Below, piece after piece: positions 10,836-19,769 of a stretch of 64,000 nt of DNA. A program made the position numbers and the translations under genes. The stretch is from Massilibacillus massiliensis (GTDB lineage Bacteria > Bacillota > Negativicutes > FLKF01). Positions within the stretch are counted from its first letter, which is position 1. Each line of letters starts with the position of its first letter. The stretch is taken from positions 3,329,533 through 3,393,532 of the forward strand of contig NZ_LT575483.1 in the NCBI RefSeq assembly GCF_900086705.1, read 5' to 3'. Below the pieces are notes generated by a model. It made no database searches. It saw nothing but the letters and a program-made list of their open reading frames with translations, and was not told the origin of the DNA.

Positions 10836-11285
10836 ATGTTAACTGATTTTTTAACAGCTGATTGTATTCGGTTAAATGTTATCTGTGAGAATTGGAAAGA
10901 AGCTGTAAAAGCTGGGACTGATCTGTTGCTAGAAAAAAATTGTATAGAGCCGAGTTATTTAGCGGCAATTATTCATCATCATGAAGCATTTGGACCCTAT
11001 ATGGTAGTTGCGCCGGGGATCGTTTTAGCACATGCCAGACCAGAAGATGGCGCGAAGAAAGTATCCATTAGTTTGGTAACATTAAAAACACCAATGGTGT
11101 TTGGTAATGAGATAAATGATCCAGTTAAATTAGTTTTTACGTTTGCAACAACAGATCAGAAAGTACATTTAGCTTTATTGGCAAATCTGATGGAACTATT
11201 ATCAAATGAAAATGATATTCAAACGATCATGTCTGCGCGTCAAGTTAGTTCAGTGATCGATATCATCAAGCAGTATTCCAATTGA
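10836..11285 (+). CDS. PTS IIA component (fructose/mannitol type)
   Basis: A 149-aa cytoplasmic phosphotransfer protein. Phospho-accepting His lies in VLAHARPEDG (about residue 66). It receives phosphate from HPr and passes it to the IIB protein encoded next. It is clearly paralogous to the C-terminal IIA domain of the preceding regulator (shared ALxV/RLNV...NW.EA, APGI/GPGL..HAR, NDPV.LVF blocks), suggesting duplication within the operon. It starts 17 bases after the regulator. Confidence 0.92.
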   Translation: MLTDFLTADCIRLNVICENWKEAVKAGTDLLLEKNCIEPSYLAAIIHHHEAFGPYMVVAPGIVLAHARPEDGAKKVSISLVTLKTPMVFGNEINDPVKLVFTFATTDQKVHLALLANLMELLSNENDIQTIMSARQVSSVIDIIKQYSN

Positions 11286-11312
11286 TTTATATAAAAAATA
11301 GGAGGAAGTATT

Positions 11313-11582
11313 ATGAAAATTTTAGTATGTTGTGGGCATGGTCTTGGCAGTAGCTTTATGATTGAAATGAACATTAAAAAAGTATTAACTGAGTTAGGCG
11401 TAGAGGCTACGGTGGAGCATAGTGATTTATCATCGGCATCGGGGATTAAAGCAGATATTTATGTTGGTACACGCGATATTGCAACGCAATTAACTTCATT
11501 AGGGGGAAAAGTAGTATCTTTAAACAATATGATTGATAAAAAAGAATTAAAAGAAAAAATGGAGGCTGCCTTGGTAGATTAA
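11313..11582 (+). CDS. PTS IIB component (ascorbate/lactose-like fold)
   Basis: An 89-aa small IIB domain. The phosphorylated Cys is in the N-terminal loop LVCCGHGLGSSF (Cys6 or Cys7). Size and loop fit UlaB/SgaB-type IIB proteins that partner UlaA-type IIC. SD AGGAGG precedes ATG. It lies between IIA and IIC in one operon. Confidence 0.92.
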   Translation: MKILVCCGHGLGSSFMIEMNIKKVLTELGVEATVEHSDLSSASGIKADIYVGTRDIATQLTSLGGKVVSLNNMIDKKELKEKMEAALVD

Positions 11583-11607
11583 AAAATGCAAGAGAGGATG
11601 AAGAAAA

Positions 11608-12882
11608 ATGTTAAAGTTTATACTTGATATTCTTAGTGTTCCAGCAATTTTAGTTGGTTTAATTTCGATGATTGGTCTCATTGCGTTAAAGAAAAATAGT
11701 GCAGATATTATTAAAGGAACAATTAAAACGATTTTAGGTTTCTTGATTCTTGGGGGCGGTGCTGGAATTGTCGTTGGTGCGTTATCCAATTTTGGGATAA
11801 TGTTTGAGCAAGGCTTTAATATTAATGGTGTCGTACCGCATAATGAAGCCATTGTTGCGATGGCGTTGAAAACTTATGGCACGCAAACTGCTTTAATTAT
11901 GGCCTTTGGTATGGTTGTAAATATTTTAATTGCGCGCTTTACTCCATTAAAGTACATTTTTTTAACAGGACATCATACTTTGTATATGGCTTGTATGATT
12001 GCATCTATCTTAGTTATTGGTGGCATGCAGGGAATTTCACTTATTATCGTTGGTTCAATGATTCTCGGATTTATTATGGCGTTATTTCCTGCAATTGCAC
12101 AACCGACGATGCGTAAGATTACGGGAACTGACGATGTAGCATTTGGTCATTTTAGTACAATTGGTTATGTATTTTCCGCTTGGATTGGTTCATTGGTAGG
12201 CAATAAAGAAAAAACGACAGAAGATATTAATTTCCCGCAGGGGTTAAGTTTTTTAAGAGATTCTTCGTTAGCCGTTTCCCTCGTCATGATGGTACTTTAT
12301 TTCATTGTTGCTATCGCATCCGGTCCTGCGTATGTAGAGAAAGAATTGAGTGGCGGTCAAAATTTTATTGTGTTTTCAATGATTCAGGCAATTACTTTTG
12401 CCGGTGGCGTGTATATCATTCTCGCAGGTGTTAGATTGGTACTTGCTGAAATTGTTCCAGCCTTTAGCGGAATTGCGACTAAGTTAGTGCCGGATGCAAA
12501 GCCAGCCATTGATTGTCCGGTTGTTTATCCTTATGCACCAAATGCAGTTTTAATTGGCTTCTTATCTAGTTTTGTCGGTGGTGTAGTGGGGATGATTGCC
12601 TTGCTTATGCTGGATAAATCTTTTCCCGGGTTGCCAATTATTTTACCCGGGGTAGTACCGCATTTCTTCTGCGGAGCAACTGCCGGAGTATTTGGTAATG
12701 CAACAGGTGGCTTAAGAGGTTCTATTGCTGGTGCTTTTGCACAAGGATTACTGATTACTTTCTTACCGGTCTTACTAATGCCAGTATTAGGCGATCTTGG
12801 TTTTGCAAATACGACCTTTAGTGATGCAGACTTTGGGGTCGTTGGTATTTTATTAGGGAATATACTACAATTATTTAAATAG
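11608..12882 (+). CDS. PTS IIC permease, UlaA/SgaT (ascorbate) family
   Basis: A 424-aa integral membrane permease with about ten or more hydrophobic segments. It matches the UlaA family at the start (SVPAILVGLISMIGLIALKK), at the conserved LTGHHTLYM segment, and in the proline/glycine-rich ILPGVVPHFFCG stretch. In E. coli this family carries L-ascorbate, but ulaG, ulaD, ulaE and ulaF are absent here and deoC follows, so the sugar may be different. The 124 bases between IIC and deoC hold no terminator, consistent with one transcript. Confidence 0.92.
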   Translation: MLKFILDILSVPAILVGLISMIGLIALKKNSADIIKGTIKTILGFLILGGGAGIVVGALSNFGIMFEQGFNINGVVPHNEAIVAMALKTYGTQTALIMAFGMVVNILIARFTPLKYIFLTGHHTLYMACMIASILVIGGMQGISLIIVGSMILGFIMALFPAIAQPTMRKITGTDDVAFGHFSTIGYVFSAWIGSLVGNKEKTTEDINFPQGLSFLRDSSLAVSLVMMVLYFIVAIASGPAYVEKELSGGQNFIVFSMIQAITFAGGVYIILAGVRLVLAEIVPAFSGIATKLVPDAKPAIDCPVVYPYAPNAVLIGFLSSFVGGVVGMIALLMLDKSFPGLPIILPGVVPHFFCGATAGVFGNATGGLRGSIAGAFAQGLLITFLPVLLMPVLGDLGFANTTFSDADFGVVGILLGNILQLFK

Positions 12883-13006
12883 AGTAATTGTATCAGTATA
12901 GCTCATTTGGCCATATTTTGTTTACCGGGTTGAAAGACAGGAAAAATTATTGTTGTTGAAGAACATACTTTATATAAAAATAAATAAGAAAAGGTGATTA
13001 GGTTAT

Positions 13007-13669
13007 ATGGAGTATGCAAAATTAATTGATCATACCTTATTAAAGACAGAAGCAACTGAAGCGGATATTGCTAAGCTTGTGGAAGAAGCCAGAAAATATG
13101 AATTTGCCTCTGTTTGTATCAGTCCTATTTGGGTAGCGTATGCAGCGAAAGCATTAAAAGATACAAGTGTAAATGTTTGTACAGTGATCGGGTTTCCTCA
13201 AGGTGCAACGCCGACGACTATTAAAGTTTTTGAAACGAAGACTGCAATTGAGGACGGGGCATCTGAGGTAGATATGGTCATTGCCGTAGGCAAATTAAAA
13301 AGCGGCGATTCTATGTATGTCAAGCAGGATATTGCAGCGGTGGTTAAAGAGTCAAGAGGCAAGGCGAAGGTAAAGGTCATCATCGAGGCTTGTTTGTTGA
13401 CCAACGAGGAAAAAGCGCTTGCTTGTCAGCTTGCCTTGGAGGCAGGTGCTGATTTCGTGAAAACTTCTACCGGTTTTTCAACAGGCGGTGCGGTGAAAGA
13501 TGATGTGCGTCTTATGCGTCGAGTGGTTGGTGATAAAATTGGTGTAAAAGCGGCCGGTGGTATTCGCTCAGAAGAGGATGTTAAACTTATGTTGGAGGCA
13601 GGAGCGAACCGTATTGGAACAAGCAATGGGGTAAATATCGTGCAGAAGAGTCTTGTAGCCGGAAAGTAA
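13007..13669 (+). CDS. deoC: Deoxyribose-phosphate aldolase
   Basis: A 220-aa class I aldolase that splits 2-deoxy-D-ribose 5-phosphate into glyceraldehyde 3-phosphate and acetaldehyde. It has the N-terminal IDHTLLK, the Schiff-base Lys in DFVKTSTGF, and the second active-site Lys in GVKAAGGIR. The family normally sits with nucleoside phosphorylase genes. Here it closes a PTS operon, which suggests that the imported and phosphorylated sugar is this enzyme's substrate or leads to it. A strong terminator follows. Confidence 0.96.
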   Translation: MEYAKLIDHTLLKTEATEADIAKLVEEARKYEFASVCISPIWVAYAAKALKDTSVNVCTVIGFPQGATPTTIKVFETKTAIEDGASEVDMVIAVGKLKSGDSMYVKQDIAAVVKESRGKAKVKVIIEACLLTNEEKALACQLALEAGADFVKTSTGFSTGGAVKDDVRLMRRVVGDKIGVKAAGGIRSEEDVKLMLEAGANRIGTSNGVNIVQKSLVAGK

Positions 13670-13682
13670 AAATGATTTTTTG

Positions 13683-13737
13683 ACAGACGATACAAAAAGT
13701 TAGAATAGTAATTTTTTGTATCGTCTGTTTTATTTTT
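13683..13737 (+). terminator. Terminator of the PTS-deoC operon
   Basis: ACAGACGATACAAAAA pairs with TTTTTTGTATCGTCTGT over a 12-base loop, followed by a T-rich tail. Confidence 0.9.
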
Positions 13738-13765
13738 AGAAAACGAAAAAATAATGCGTTTCCCC

Positions 13766-13798
13766 TTGAATTTGGAAAAATAATAGTGTATTATACTA
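13766..13798 (+). promoter_or_regulatory. Promoter with overlapping dyad upstream of the metal-binding lipoprotein
   Basis: TTGAAT (13766-13771), a 17-base spacer and TATTAT (13789-13794). A near-perfect 15-base dyad TAGTGTATTATACTA (13784-13798) covers the -10. This could be a Fur-family (Zur/PerR-like) site, but the assignment is a guess. Confidence 0.5.
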
Positions 13799-13854
13799 AA
13801 TAGTAATGTTATTAATTAAGATATTACGTATTTGAAAACTTGGGGGAAGATAAA

Positions 13855-14763
13855 ATGCGATTGAGATGGATTCAAATTATGGCCGCAATTATGGTCAGTG
13901 CGTTGGTTTTGGTTGGATGTGGGATGAATAATACAAGTGAAAAAACAAGTAAGGATAAACAAAAATTCAACATTGTTACATCTTTTTATCCGATGTACAT
14001 AGCAACAATCAATGTAACAAAAGGTGTGGAAGGGGTCGAAGTCAAGAATATGACGAAACCTCAAACTGGGTGTTTACATGATTATCAATTAACACCGGAA
14101 GATTTAAAGACATTAGAGAATGCAAATGCTTTTGTTGTAAATGGTGCAGGGATGGAAGCATTTTTAGATAAAGTAGTTAAACAGCAAGCCGATTTAAAAA
14201 TTGTTGATGCAAGTAAAGGCATTACTCTTTTAAAAGAAGGCGATGAGGAGAATCCACATGTGTGGGTTAGTGTGAGCGATGCAATTCAACAAGTGAATCA
14301 GATTGCAGATCAGTTAGCAGCAATTGATCAGGTACATGCGGCGCAGTATAAACAAAATGCCGCGGAATATGTTAAAAAATTAGAAGCATTAAAAACGCAG
14401 ATGCATAAACAAATTGATTCGCTGCCAAATAAGAATATCGTTACATTCCATGAGGCTTTCCCTTATTTCGCTAAAGAATTTAATTTAAATATTGTGTCTG
14501 TTATCGAGCGTGAACCGGGAACGGAGCCTTCGCCAAAAGAATTGGAAGAAACGATTGCAAAGATCAAAGAGTTAAATATAAAAGCTCTGTTTGCTGAACC
14601 ACAATATCCGGCTGGTGCAGCTGAAACAATCTCAAAAGAAACGGGTGCAAAGGTCTATACATTAGATCCAGTGGTAACGGGAGAAGCAACACCGGATTCT
14701 TATGATGCTTATATCCAAACGATGAAGAAAAATGCGGAAGTTTTAGAAACCGCCTTAAAATAA
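13855..14763 (+). CDS. Zinc/manganese ABC transporter substrate-binding lipoprotein
   Basis: A 302-aa cluster A-I (ZnuA/TroA-like) protein. The signal peptide ends in a lipobox (LVLVGCG), so it is membrane-anchored outside the cell. Metal ligands expected for the family are seen: His in GCLHDYQLTPED, His in NPHVWVS, His in TFHEAFPYF and Asp in TLDPVVTG. The His-rich loop of many ZnuA proteins is absent. ATG 13855 is preferred because GGGGGAAG lies just upstream; a TTG at 13840 would put the SD inside the gene. No permease or ATPase gene is adjacent, so its transporter partner lies elsewhere. Confidence 0.92.
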   Translation: MRLRWIQIMAAIMVSALVLVGCGMNNTSEKTSKDKQKFNIVTSFYPMYIATINVTKGVEGVEVKNMTKPQTGCLHDYQLTPEDLKTLENANAFVVNGAGMEAFLDKVVKQQADLKIVDASKGITLLKEGDEENPHVWVSVSDAIQQVNQIADQLAAIDQVHAAQYKQNAAEYVKKLEALKTQMHKQIDSLPNKNIVTFHEAFPYFAKEFNLNIVSVIEREPGTEPSPKELEETIAKIKELNIKALFAEPQYPAGAAETISKETGAKVYTLDPVVTGEATPDSYDAYIQTMKKNAEVLETALK

Positions 14764-14814
14764 TATAAAGTTGTAGTTTTATTTCATAAAAGGTATATGA
14801 ATTGAGATGATTTG

Positions 14815-14846
14815 AAAAAATAGGGCAGATAGCCCTATTTTTTTTT
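14815..14846 (+). terminator. Terminator after the metal-binding lipoprotein
   Basis: AAAAAATAGGGC pairs with GCCCTATTTTTT over a short loop and ends in T residues. Confidence 0.9.
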
Positions 14847-14855
14847 CAATTGATA

Positions 14856-14915
14856 TTGCAAAAAGTCAAAAAGTCAAATATAATAACAATTAAAGGAAAA
14901 GTCAAAAAATCAAAA
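14856..14915 (+). promoter_or_regulatory. ctsR promoter with CtsR-like direct repeats
   Basis: -35 TTGCAA (14856-14861), 17-base spacer, -10 TATAAT (14879-14884). The spacer is filled by AAAGTCAAAAAGTCAAA. A second repeat pair (AAAGTCAAAAAATCAAAA, about 14898-14915) lies just downstream. The TCAAA half-sites recur every 8 bases, whereas the Bacillus CtsR box has a 10-base period. Autoregulation by CtsR is the likely purpose. Confidence 0.75.
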
Positions 14916-14935
14916 TCATTTAGTAGGTGGTAGAA

Positions 14936-15382
14936 TTGAGTAATATAGCGGATTTAATAGAAGAATATATTCTACGGCGGTTATCGAGAGAGCAAGATAG
15001 TAAAGTAGAATTACGAAGGACTGAAATTGCAGATGAAATAGACTGTGCCCCTTCGCAGATCAGCTATGTATTGAATACAAGATTTACGATAGCAAAAGGA
15101 TTCACGGTTGAATCCAGACGAGGTCTAGGGGGATTTATTCGTATCACCCGAGTGCCGTTGCAAAATATAATATATCAAGATATATTGAATAAAATAAATG
15201 AAGAGACTTCGCTAGAAGATATCAAAGTGATTGTTAGATATTTGGTACAGCATGGTTTTATTGCAAATCGTGAGGCTGCGATATTGTTTCAAGTTGTACC
15301 TTTTATTTTTGCAAAAATGGAGGAAAAAGAAAGAATCGATTTTCTGCATACTATTTTTTTGACTTTGGCCAATTTTTCTTAA
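14936..15382 (+). CDS. ctsR: CtsR, class III heat-shock repressor
   Basis: A 148-aa winged-helix repressor of clp genes. The N-terminus SNIADLIEEYI, the DNA-contact region PSQISYVLNTRFT and the Gly-rich wing RRGLGGFIRI are typical; the wing acts as the heat sensor. I start at TTG 14936 because AGGTGG lies five bases upstream and the product then aligns with known CtsR N-termini. An upstream GTG (14927) is the alternative. It is the first gene of ctsR-mcsA-mcsB-clpC, preceded by CtsR-like repeats in its own promoter. Confidence 0.95.
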   Translation: MSNIADLIEEYILRRLSREQDSKVELRRTEIADEIDCAPSQISYVLNTRFTIAKGFTVESRRGLGGFIRITRVPLQNIIYQDILNKINEETSLEDIKVIVRYLVQHGFIANREAAILFQVVPFIFAKMEEKERIDFLHTIFLTLANFS

Positions 15383-15395
15383 GGGGGAATAGAAA

Positions 15396-15914
15396 TTGTT
15401 ATGTGATGATTGCAAAAAAAATCAAGCCTGTGTTCATCTTACGCAAATTACGCACACGCAAAAAATAGATAAACATTTATGCGAGGAGTGTGCCAAAAAA
15501 TATGGAGAGCTGATTTTTAACATAGATCAAAAATTTTCAGTCAATGATTTTTTAGCTGGAATGTTTAATAATGGTTTGGTAGAAGTAGATAATTCTCAAA
15601 TGAAAGAGATGACTTGTCCGAATTGTGGAATGACATATAGTGATTTCAGTCGCACCGGCAAAATTGGCTGCAGTATTTGTTATGCAACATTTGCTAAAAA
15701 GCTAGAGCCATTGCTTCGTCGGATTCATGGAGCAAGCAGCCATATAGGTAAATTTCCTAAACGTTCAGGCGGAAAGCTTGGCTTAAAACAAAGAATTAAG
15801 CAAATGCGTAATACATTAACAACGCATGTTGCCAATGAAGAATATGAGCAAGCTGCAAAGCTGCGGGATACAATTAAAGAACTTGAGAAAGAACTTCATG
15901 AGGATGTCGAATAG
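15396..15914 (+). CDS. mcsA: McsA, zinc-binding activator of the arginine kinase
   Basis: A 172-aa protein with two paired-Cys zinc clusters (CDDC...CEEC near 3-34 and CPNC...CSIC near 71-97) and a C-terminal UVR motif (NEEYEQAAKLRDTIKELE). It stimulates McsB and the ClpC system in stress protein quality control. Start is TTG 15396 with GGGGGA upstream. It sits 13 bases after ctsR and 13 bases before mcsB. Confidence 0.94.
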   Translation: MLCDDCKKNQACVHLTQITHTQKIDKHLCEECAKKYGELIFNIDQKFSVNDFLAGMFNNGLVEVDNSQMKEMTCPNCGMTYSDFSRTGKIGCSICYATFAKKLEPLLRRIHGASSHIGKFPKRSGGKLGLKQRIKQMRNTLTTHVANEEYEQAAKLRDTIKELEKELHEDVE

Positions 15915-15927
15915 GGGGTTTAGAGAT

Positions 15928-17019
15928 ATGTCACAGGAAGAATTATTCGTGAAACCGCTTACGTTGTGGATGGATGGAAGTGGTACAGATAGTGATATTG
16001 TACTGTCTAGTCGTGTTCGTTTGGCGAGAAATATAGCGGGGATTCCTTTCCCAAATAGAGCAAATTTAGCACAGTTAGCAAAAGTCGAAACTTCTGTTCA
16101 AGATGTGATTGAGGAGTTAGAAGAATCGACGGGAAAATCATATAAAAGTATTTCGATTGATAAATTGAGTACATTGGAACGCAATGTCTTAATTGAAAAA
16201 CACATGATTAGCAATAATCATATTATAAATCCTGAAAATCGTTTAGTGCTTGTTAGTGCAGATGATAGGATTAGTATTATGGTCAATGAAGAAGATCATT
16301 TGCGTATTCAATGCATGGTGTCAGGACTCGATTTAGGAAAAACACTTGAAATGGCAAATAAAATTGACGATACAGTGGAATCGAAGCTTGATATAGCTTT
16401 TACAGAAGATATGGGATATTTAACATCGTGTCCGACAAATTTAGGTACAGGTCTTCGGGCTTCTGTGATGGTACATTTACCGGGACTGGTTTTTACACGG
16501 CAAATTAATAAGATTATGAATGCTTCTACTCAATTAGGATTAGCTGTTCGAGGCTTGTATGGTGAAGGTAGTGAAGTGATTGGAAATATTTTTCAAATAT
16601 CAAATCAGTTAACTTTAGGATTTAGTGAACAGGAAATTGTAGATAATCTAACGAGTGCTGTTTTAGAGATTATGACCCATGAAAAAGCGGCACGAAAAGC
16701 CTTATATGCACAGGCACCTGATGTTGTGAGTGATAAAGTTTGGCGATCTTACGGGGTTTTAAAATATGCGAGAACGATTTCAGGTAACGAGGCGCTCGCA
16801 TTGCTGAGTGAAGTACGAATGGGGATTGATTTGAATATTATTCATAATGTTCCTCCAAGTATATTTAATGAATTATTGGTTTCAAGTCGGAGTAATTACT
16901 TGCAAAATTTAAAGAATAATGGGAATTTATCACCGGGTGAGATTGATAAACAAAGAGCGGAAATGATTCGGAAAGTGTTAACAGCTGATACGATAAATAA
17001 AGGAGTTGATTCACTATGA
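15928..17019 (+). CDS. mcsB: McsB, protein-arginine kinase
   Basis: A 363-aa enzyme of the phosphagen-kinase fold. It phosphorylates Arg residues and so marks proteins for ClpCP. The nucleotide-binding segments [15 protein letters not shown] and the VMVHLPGL region are present, as is [12 protein letters not shown] 15928 has AGGGGG upstream; the longer frame from 15826 would overlap mcsA by about 90 bases and is rejected. The last four bases overlap the clpC start (ATGA), so the two are translationally coupled. Confidence 0.95.
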   Translation: MSQEELFVKPLTLWMDGSGTDSDIVLSSRVRLARNIAGIPFPNRANLAQLAKVETSVQDVIEELEESTGKSYKSISIDKLSTLERNVLIEKHMISNNHIINPENRLVLVSADDRISIMVNEEDHLRIQCMVSGLDLGKTLEMANKIDDTVESKLDIAFTEDMGYLTSCPTNLGTGLRASVMVHLPGLVFTRQINKIMNASTQLGLAVRGLYGEGSEVIGNIFQISNQLTLGFSEQEIVDNLTSAVLEIMTHEKAARKALYAQAPDVVSDKVWRSYGVLKYARTISGNEALALLSEVRMGIDLNIIHNVPPSIFNELLVSSRSNYLQNLKNNGNLSPGEIDKQRAEMIRKVLTADTINKGVDSL

Positions 17020-19484
17020 ATAGTAGATTTACTGCCAGAGCAATCAAAGTGTTGGAATTGGCGCAGTATGAAGCAAAAGAGCTAGGACATAATTATGTTG
17101 GAACAGAACATTTATTATTAGGGTTAATCCGTGAAGGAGAAGGCGTTGCTGCAAAAGCTTTATTATCTTTAGAAATTGATTTAGATCTTGTGCGTAAGCA
17201 AGTAGAAGCGATGATTGGCCAAGGCGATGGCAGTAATGAGGAGTTCACTTATACACCTAGGGCAAAACGTGTTATGGAATTGGCTGTTGCTGAATCGCAG
17301 GATCTTGGACATAATTATATTGGAACCGAGCATATTTTATTGGGGTTAATTCACGAAGATGAAGGTGTTGCAGCAAAAGTGCTGTCAGCTTTAGGTGCAG
17401 AGGTTGAAAGCGTTCGTGAAGTTGTAATTGATATGTTAGGTGGACAGTCCGCACAGAATGGAAGTGGAAATAGTGAAGGCAAGGTTGCATCGAAAAAAGC
17501 AATGCATACGCCAACGCTAAATGAGTATGGCCGCAATTTAAATGATCTGGCATCCGCCGGTAAAATTGATCCGGTCATTGGCCGAGACATGGAAATTGAA
17601 CGCGTGATTCAGATTTTAAGTCGTCGTACGAAAAACAATCCAATTTTAATTGGTGAGCCCGGCGTTGGGAAAACAGCCGTAGCTGAGGGGCTTGCTCAGC
17701 GCATTGTGCAAGGAACTGTTCCGGAGGTTTTGAGTAATAAACGTGTGGTTTCGCTTAATATGGCTTCTGTGGTGGCGGGAGCAAAGTATCGTGGTGAATT
17801 TGAAGAACGGTTGCGGAAAATCATTGGTGAGATTGAAAAAGATGGGAATGTAATCTTATTCATTGATGAAATGCATACTTTGATTGGTGCGGGCGCAGCT
17901 GAAGGGGCGATTGATGCAGCGAATATTTTAAAACCGGCGCTGGCACGCGGTGAATTGCAAACCATTGGTGCGACTACACTCAACGAGTATAAAAAATATA
18001 TTGAAAAGGATTCCGCGTTGGAACGTCGTTTTCAGCCGATTACAATTGGAGAACCGTCGGTTGAAGATGCAATTGCAATTTTGCTTGGCATTCGAGATAA
18101 GTATGAAGCGTTTCATCGGGCGCAAATTACGGATGAAGCGATTTGTGCGGCAGTGAAATTATCACATCGGTATATTGCAGATCGTTTTTTGCCGGATAAA
18201 GCGATCGATTTAATGGATGAAGCGGCGTCGCGTGTACGATTGAAATCTGTTTCGCAGCCGGATAGCATAAAATCTTTGGAGAAAGAATTAGAAAAATTAA
18301 AAACAGAAAAAGAAGCGGCTATTACTGCACAAGAATATGAACGCGCTGCGAAAATTCGTGATGAAGAAACTCGAATGAAAGAAAGTTTGGAAACTAAGCA
18401 AAAAGAATGGAGTGATCGTGAAAATACACGCATAATCGTAACGCCAGATGATATTGCGCAAGTTGTAGCGACATGGACAGGAATCCCCGTGAAAAAATTA
18501 GCGGCGGAAGAATCAGAACGTCTATTACAGATGGAATCCATCTTAGAAAAAAGAGTCGTTGGGCAAAACGAGGCTGTAAAAGCAGTATCGAAAGCAATAC
18601 GAAGAGCAAGAGCAGGTCTAAAAGATGCAAAACGTCCGATTGGTTCTTTCTTATTCTTAGGGCCTACGGGTGTGGGAAAAACTGAGTTGGCACGCGCTTT
18701 GGCAGAAAGTTTATTTGGCGATGAAAATGCAATGCTGCGATTTGATATGTCTGAATATATGGAGAAACATACTGTATCACGATTGGTTGGCGCCCCTCCA
18801 GGGTATGTCGGTTTTGAAGAGGGTGGACAATTAACGGACGCAGTGCGTCGTAAACCGTATTCTGTTATTTTGTTAGATGAAATTGAAAAGGCGCATCACG
18901 ATGTATTCAATATTTTATTGCAAGTGTTGGAGGATGGACGTTTGACGGATAGTCAAGGACGGACTGTAGATTTTAAAAATACTGTGATTATTATGACGTC
19001 TAATGTTGGGGCAAAACATTTAAAGAAAGAAAGTGCAGCAGTTGGCTTCTTAACTGGCAGTCAATCAGAGGTTTCAGTGGAAGCTGCAAAAGCAAAAGTT
19101 CTTGATGAAGTAAAACGATTGTTCAGACCAGAATTTATCAATCGTGTCGATGAAATGCTTGTATTTAATGCGTTAACCAAAACGGAACTTGTTAAAATTG
19201 TTGATATCATGCTGCAAGATGTGATGAAGCGTCTTCGTGAGATGGAAATTGGCATGAGCTTAACAGAAACGGCAAAAGAGAGAATTATTAAAGAAGGATC
19301 AGACTTCACGTATGGCGCTCGCCCGTTAAAACGTGCAATTCAAAAATTAGTGGAAGATGAAATCGCAGAACGTATTTTGACTGGAGAATTTAAAGCCGGC
19401 GATCATGTGAAAATTGATACTGTAGATGCTGCATTAACATTTGTAAAAGAAGATGCTGTAAAGACAGAATTGAAGAATTCATAG
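17016..19484 (+). CDS. clpC: ClpC, AAA+ unfoldase of the ClpCP protease
   Basis: 822 aa. Two Clp-N repeats (about 1-145), AAA-1 with Walker [10 protein letters not shown] (near 213) and Walker B LFIDEMH, a UVR-containing middle domain (about 425-490), and AAA-2 with GPTGVGKTE (near 550), [10 protein letters not shown], and the C-terminal D2-small domain. It feeds phospho-Arg and adaptor-bound proteins to ClpP. SD AAAGGAG is inside mcsB. clpC ends the operon at a strong terminator. Confidence 0.97.
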   Translation: MNSRFTARAIKVLELAQYEAKELGHNYVGTEHLLLGLIREGEGVAAKALLSLEIDLDLVRKQVEAMIGQGDGSNEEFTYTPRAKRVMELAVAESQDLGHNYIGTEHILLGLIHEDEGVAAKVLSALGAEVESVREVVIDMLGGQSAQNGSGNSEGKVASKKAMHTPTLNEYGRNLNDLASAGKIDPVIGRDMEIERVIQILSRRTKNNPILIGEPGVGKTAVAEGLAQRIVQGTVPEVLSNKRVVSLNMASVVAGAKYRGEFEERLRKIIGEIEKDGNVILFIDEMHTLIGAGAAEGAIDAANILKPALARGELQTIGATTLNEYKKYIEKDSALERRFQPITIGEPSVEDAIAILLGIRDKYEAFHRAQITDEAICAAVKLSHRYIADRFLPDKAIDLMDEAASRVRLKSVSQPDSIKSLEKELEKLKTEKEAAITAQEYERAAKIRDEETRMKESLETKQKEWSDRENTRIIVTPDDIAQVVATWTGIPVKKLAAEESERLLQMESILEKRVVGQNEAVKAVSKAIRRARAGLKDAKRPIGSFLFLGPTGVGKTELARALAESLFGDENAMLRFDMSEYMEKHTVSRLVGAPPGYVGFEEGGQLTDAVRRKPYSVILLDEIEKAHHDVFNILLQVLEDGRLTDSQGRTVDFKNTVIIMTSNVGAKHLKKESAAVGFLTGSQSEVSVEAAKAKVLDEVKRLFRPEFINRVDEMLVFNALTKTELVKIVDIMLQDVMKRLREMEIGMSLTETAKERIIKEGSDFTYGARPLKRAIQKLVEDEIAERILTGEFKAGDHVKIDTVDAALTFVKEDAVKTELKNS

Positions 19485-19499
19485 TGCATAGATACAATA

Positions 19500-19544
19500 A
19501 AACTTCAGCTTGTCATCACGATCAAGCTGAAGTTTTATTTTTCT
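19500..19544 (+). terminator. clpC operon terminator
   Basis: AAAACTTCAGCTTG pairs with CAAGCTGAAGTTTT, followed by a T-rich tail. Confidence 0.93.
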
Positions 19545-19613
19545 TACGTTGTAGCTGAAGAAATGGTAAAATAGAAGAAATTATCTTATGAATTTTGGTA
19601 AAGGAAAAAATGA

Positions 19614-19736
19614 ATGAATACCATTTTAAATTTTGTGATTGGGGTTGTTTGGCTAACAAAGGCTATTTTAAAAATATTCTTTCAAGCTATTTTATATGTA
19701 CCTAAAAAGTTGTATGCACGGATGAAACGCGTGTAA
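19614..19736 (+). CDS. Small (40-aa) hydrophobic/basic protein of unknown function
   Basis: Begins MNTILNFVIGVVWLTKAI and ends KKLYARMKRV, with one hydrophobic segment (about 5-30) and a basic tail of four or more Lys/Arg, which suggests a single-pass or peripheral membrane peptide. An [11 protein letters not shown] lies 5-9 bases before the ATG. It has its own space between the clpC terminator and radA. I do not recognise it. It may be a real small protein; ribosome profiling or conservation would decide. Confidence 0.5.
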   Translation: MNTILNFVIGVVWLTKAILKIFFQAILYVPKKLYARMKRV

Positions 19737-19769
19737 TTCATTTTTCTGTTAGCTTAAGGGGTGTGTTGT

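Noticed and set aside
15826-15927. Longer mcsB N-terminus
   Set aside because: It would overlap mcsA by about 90 bases and lacks an SD, while ATG 15928 has AGGGGG and matches the family N-terminus.
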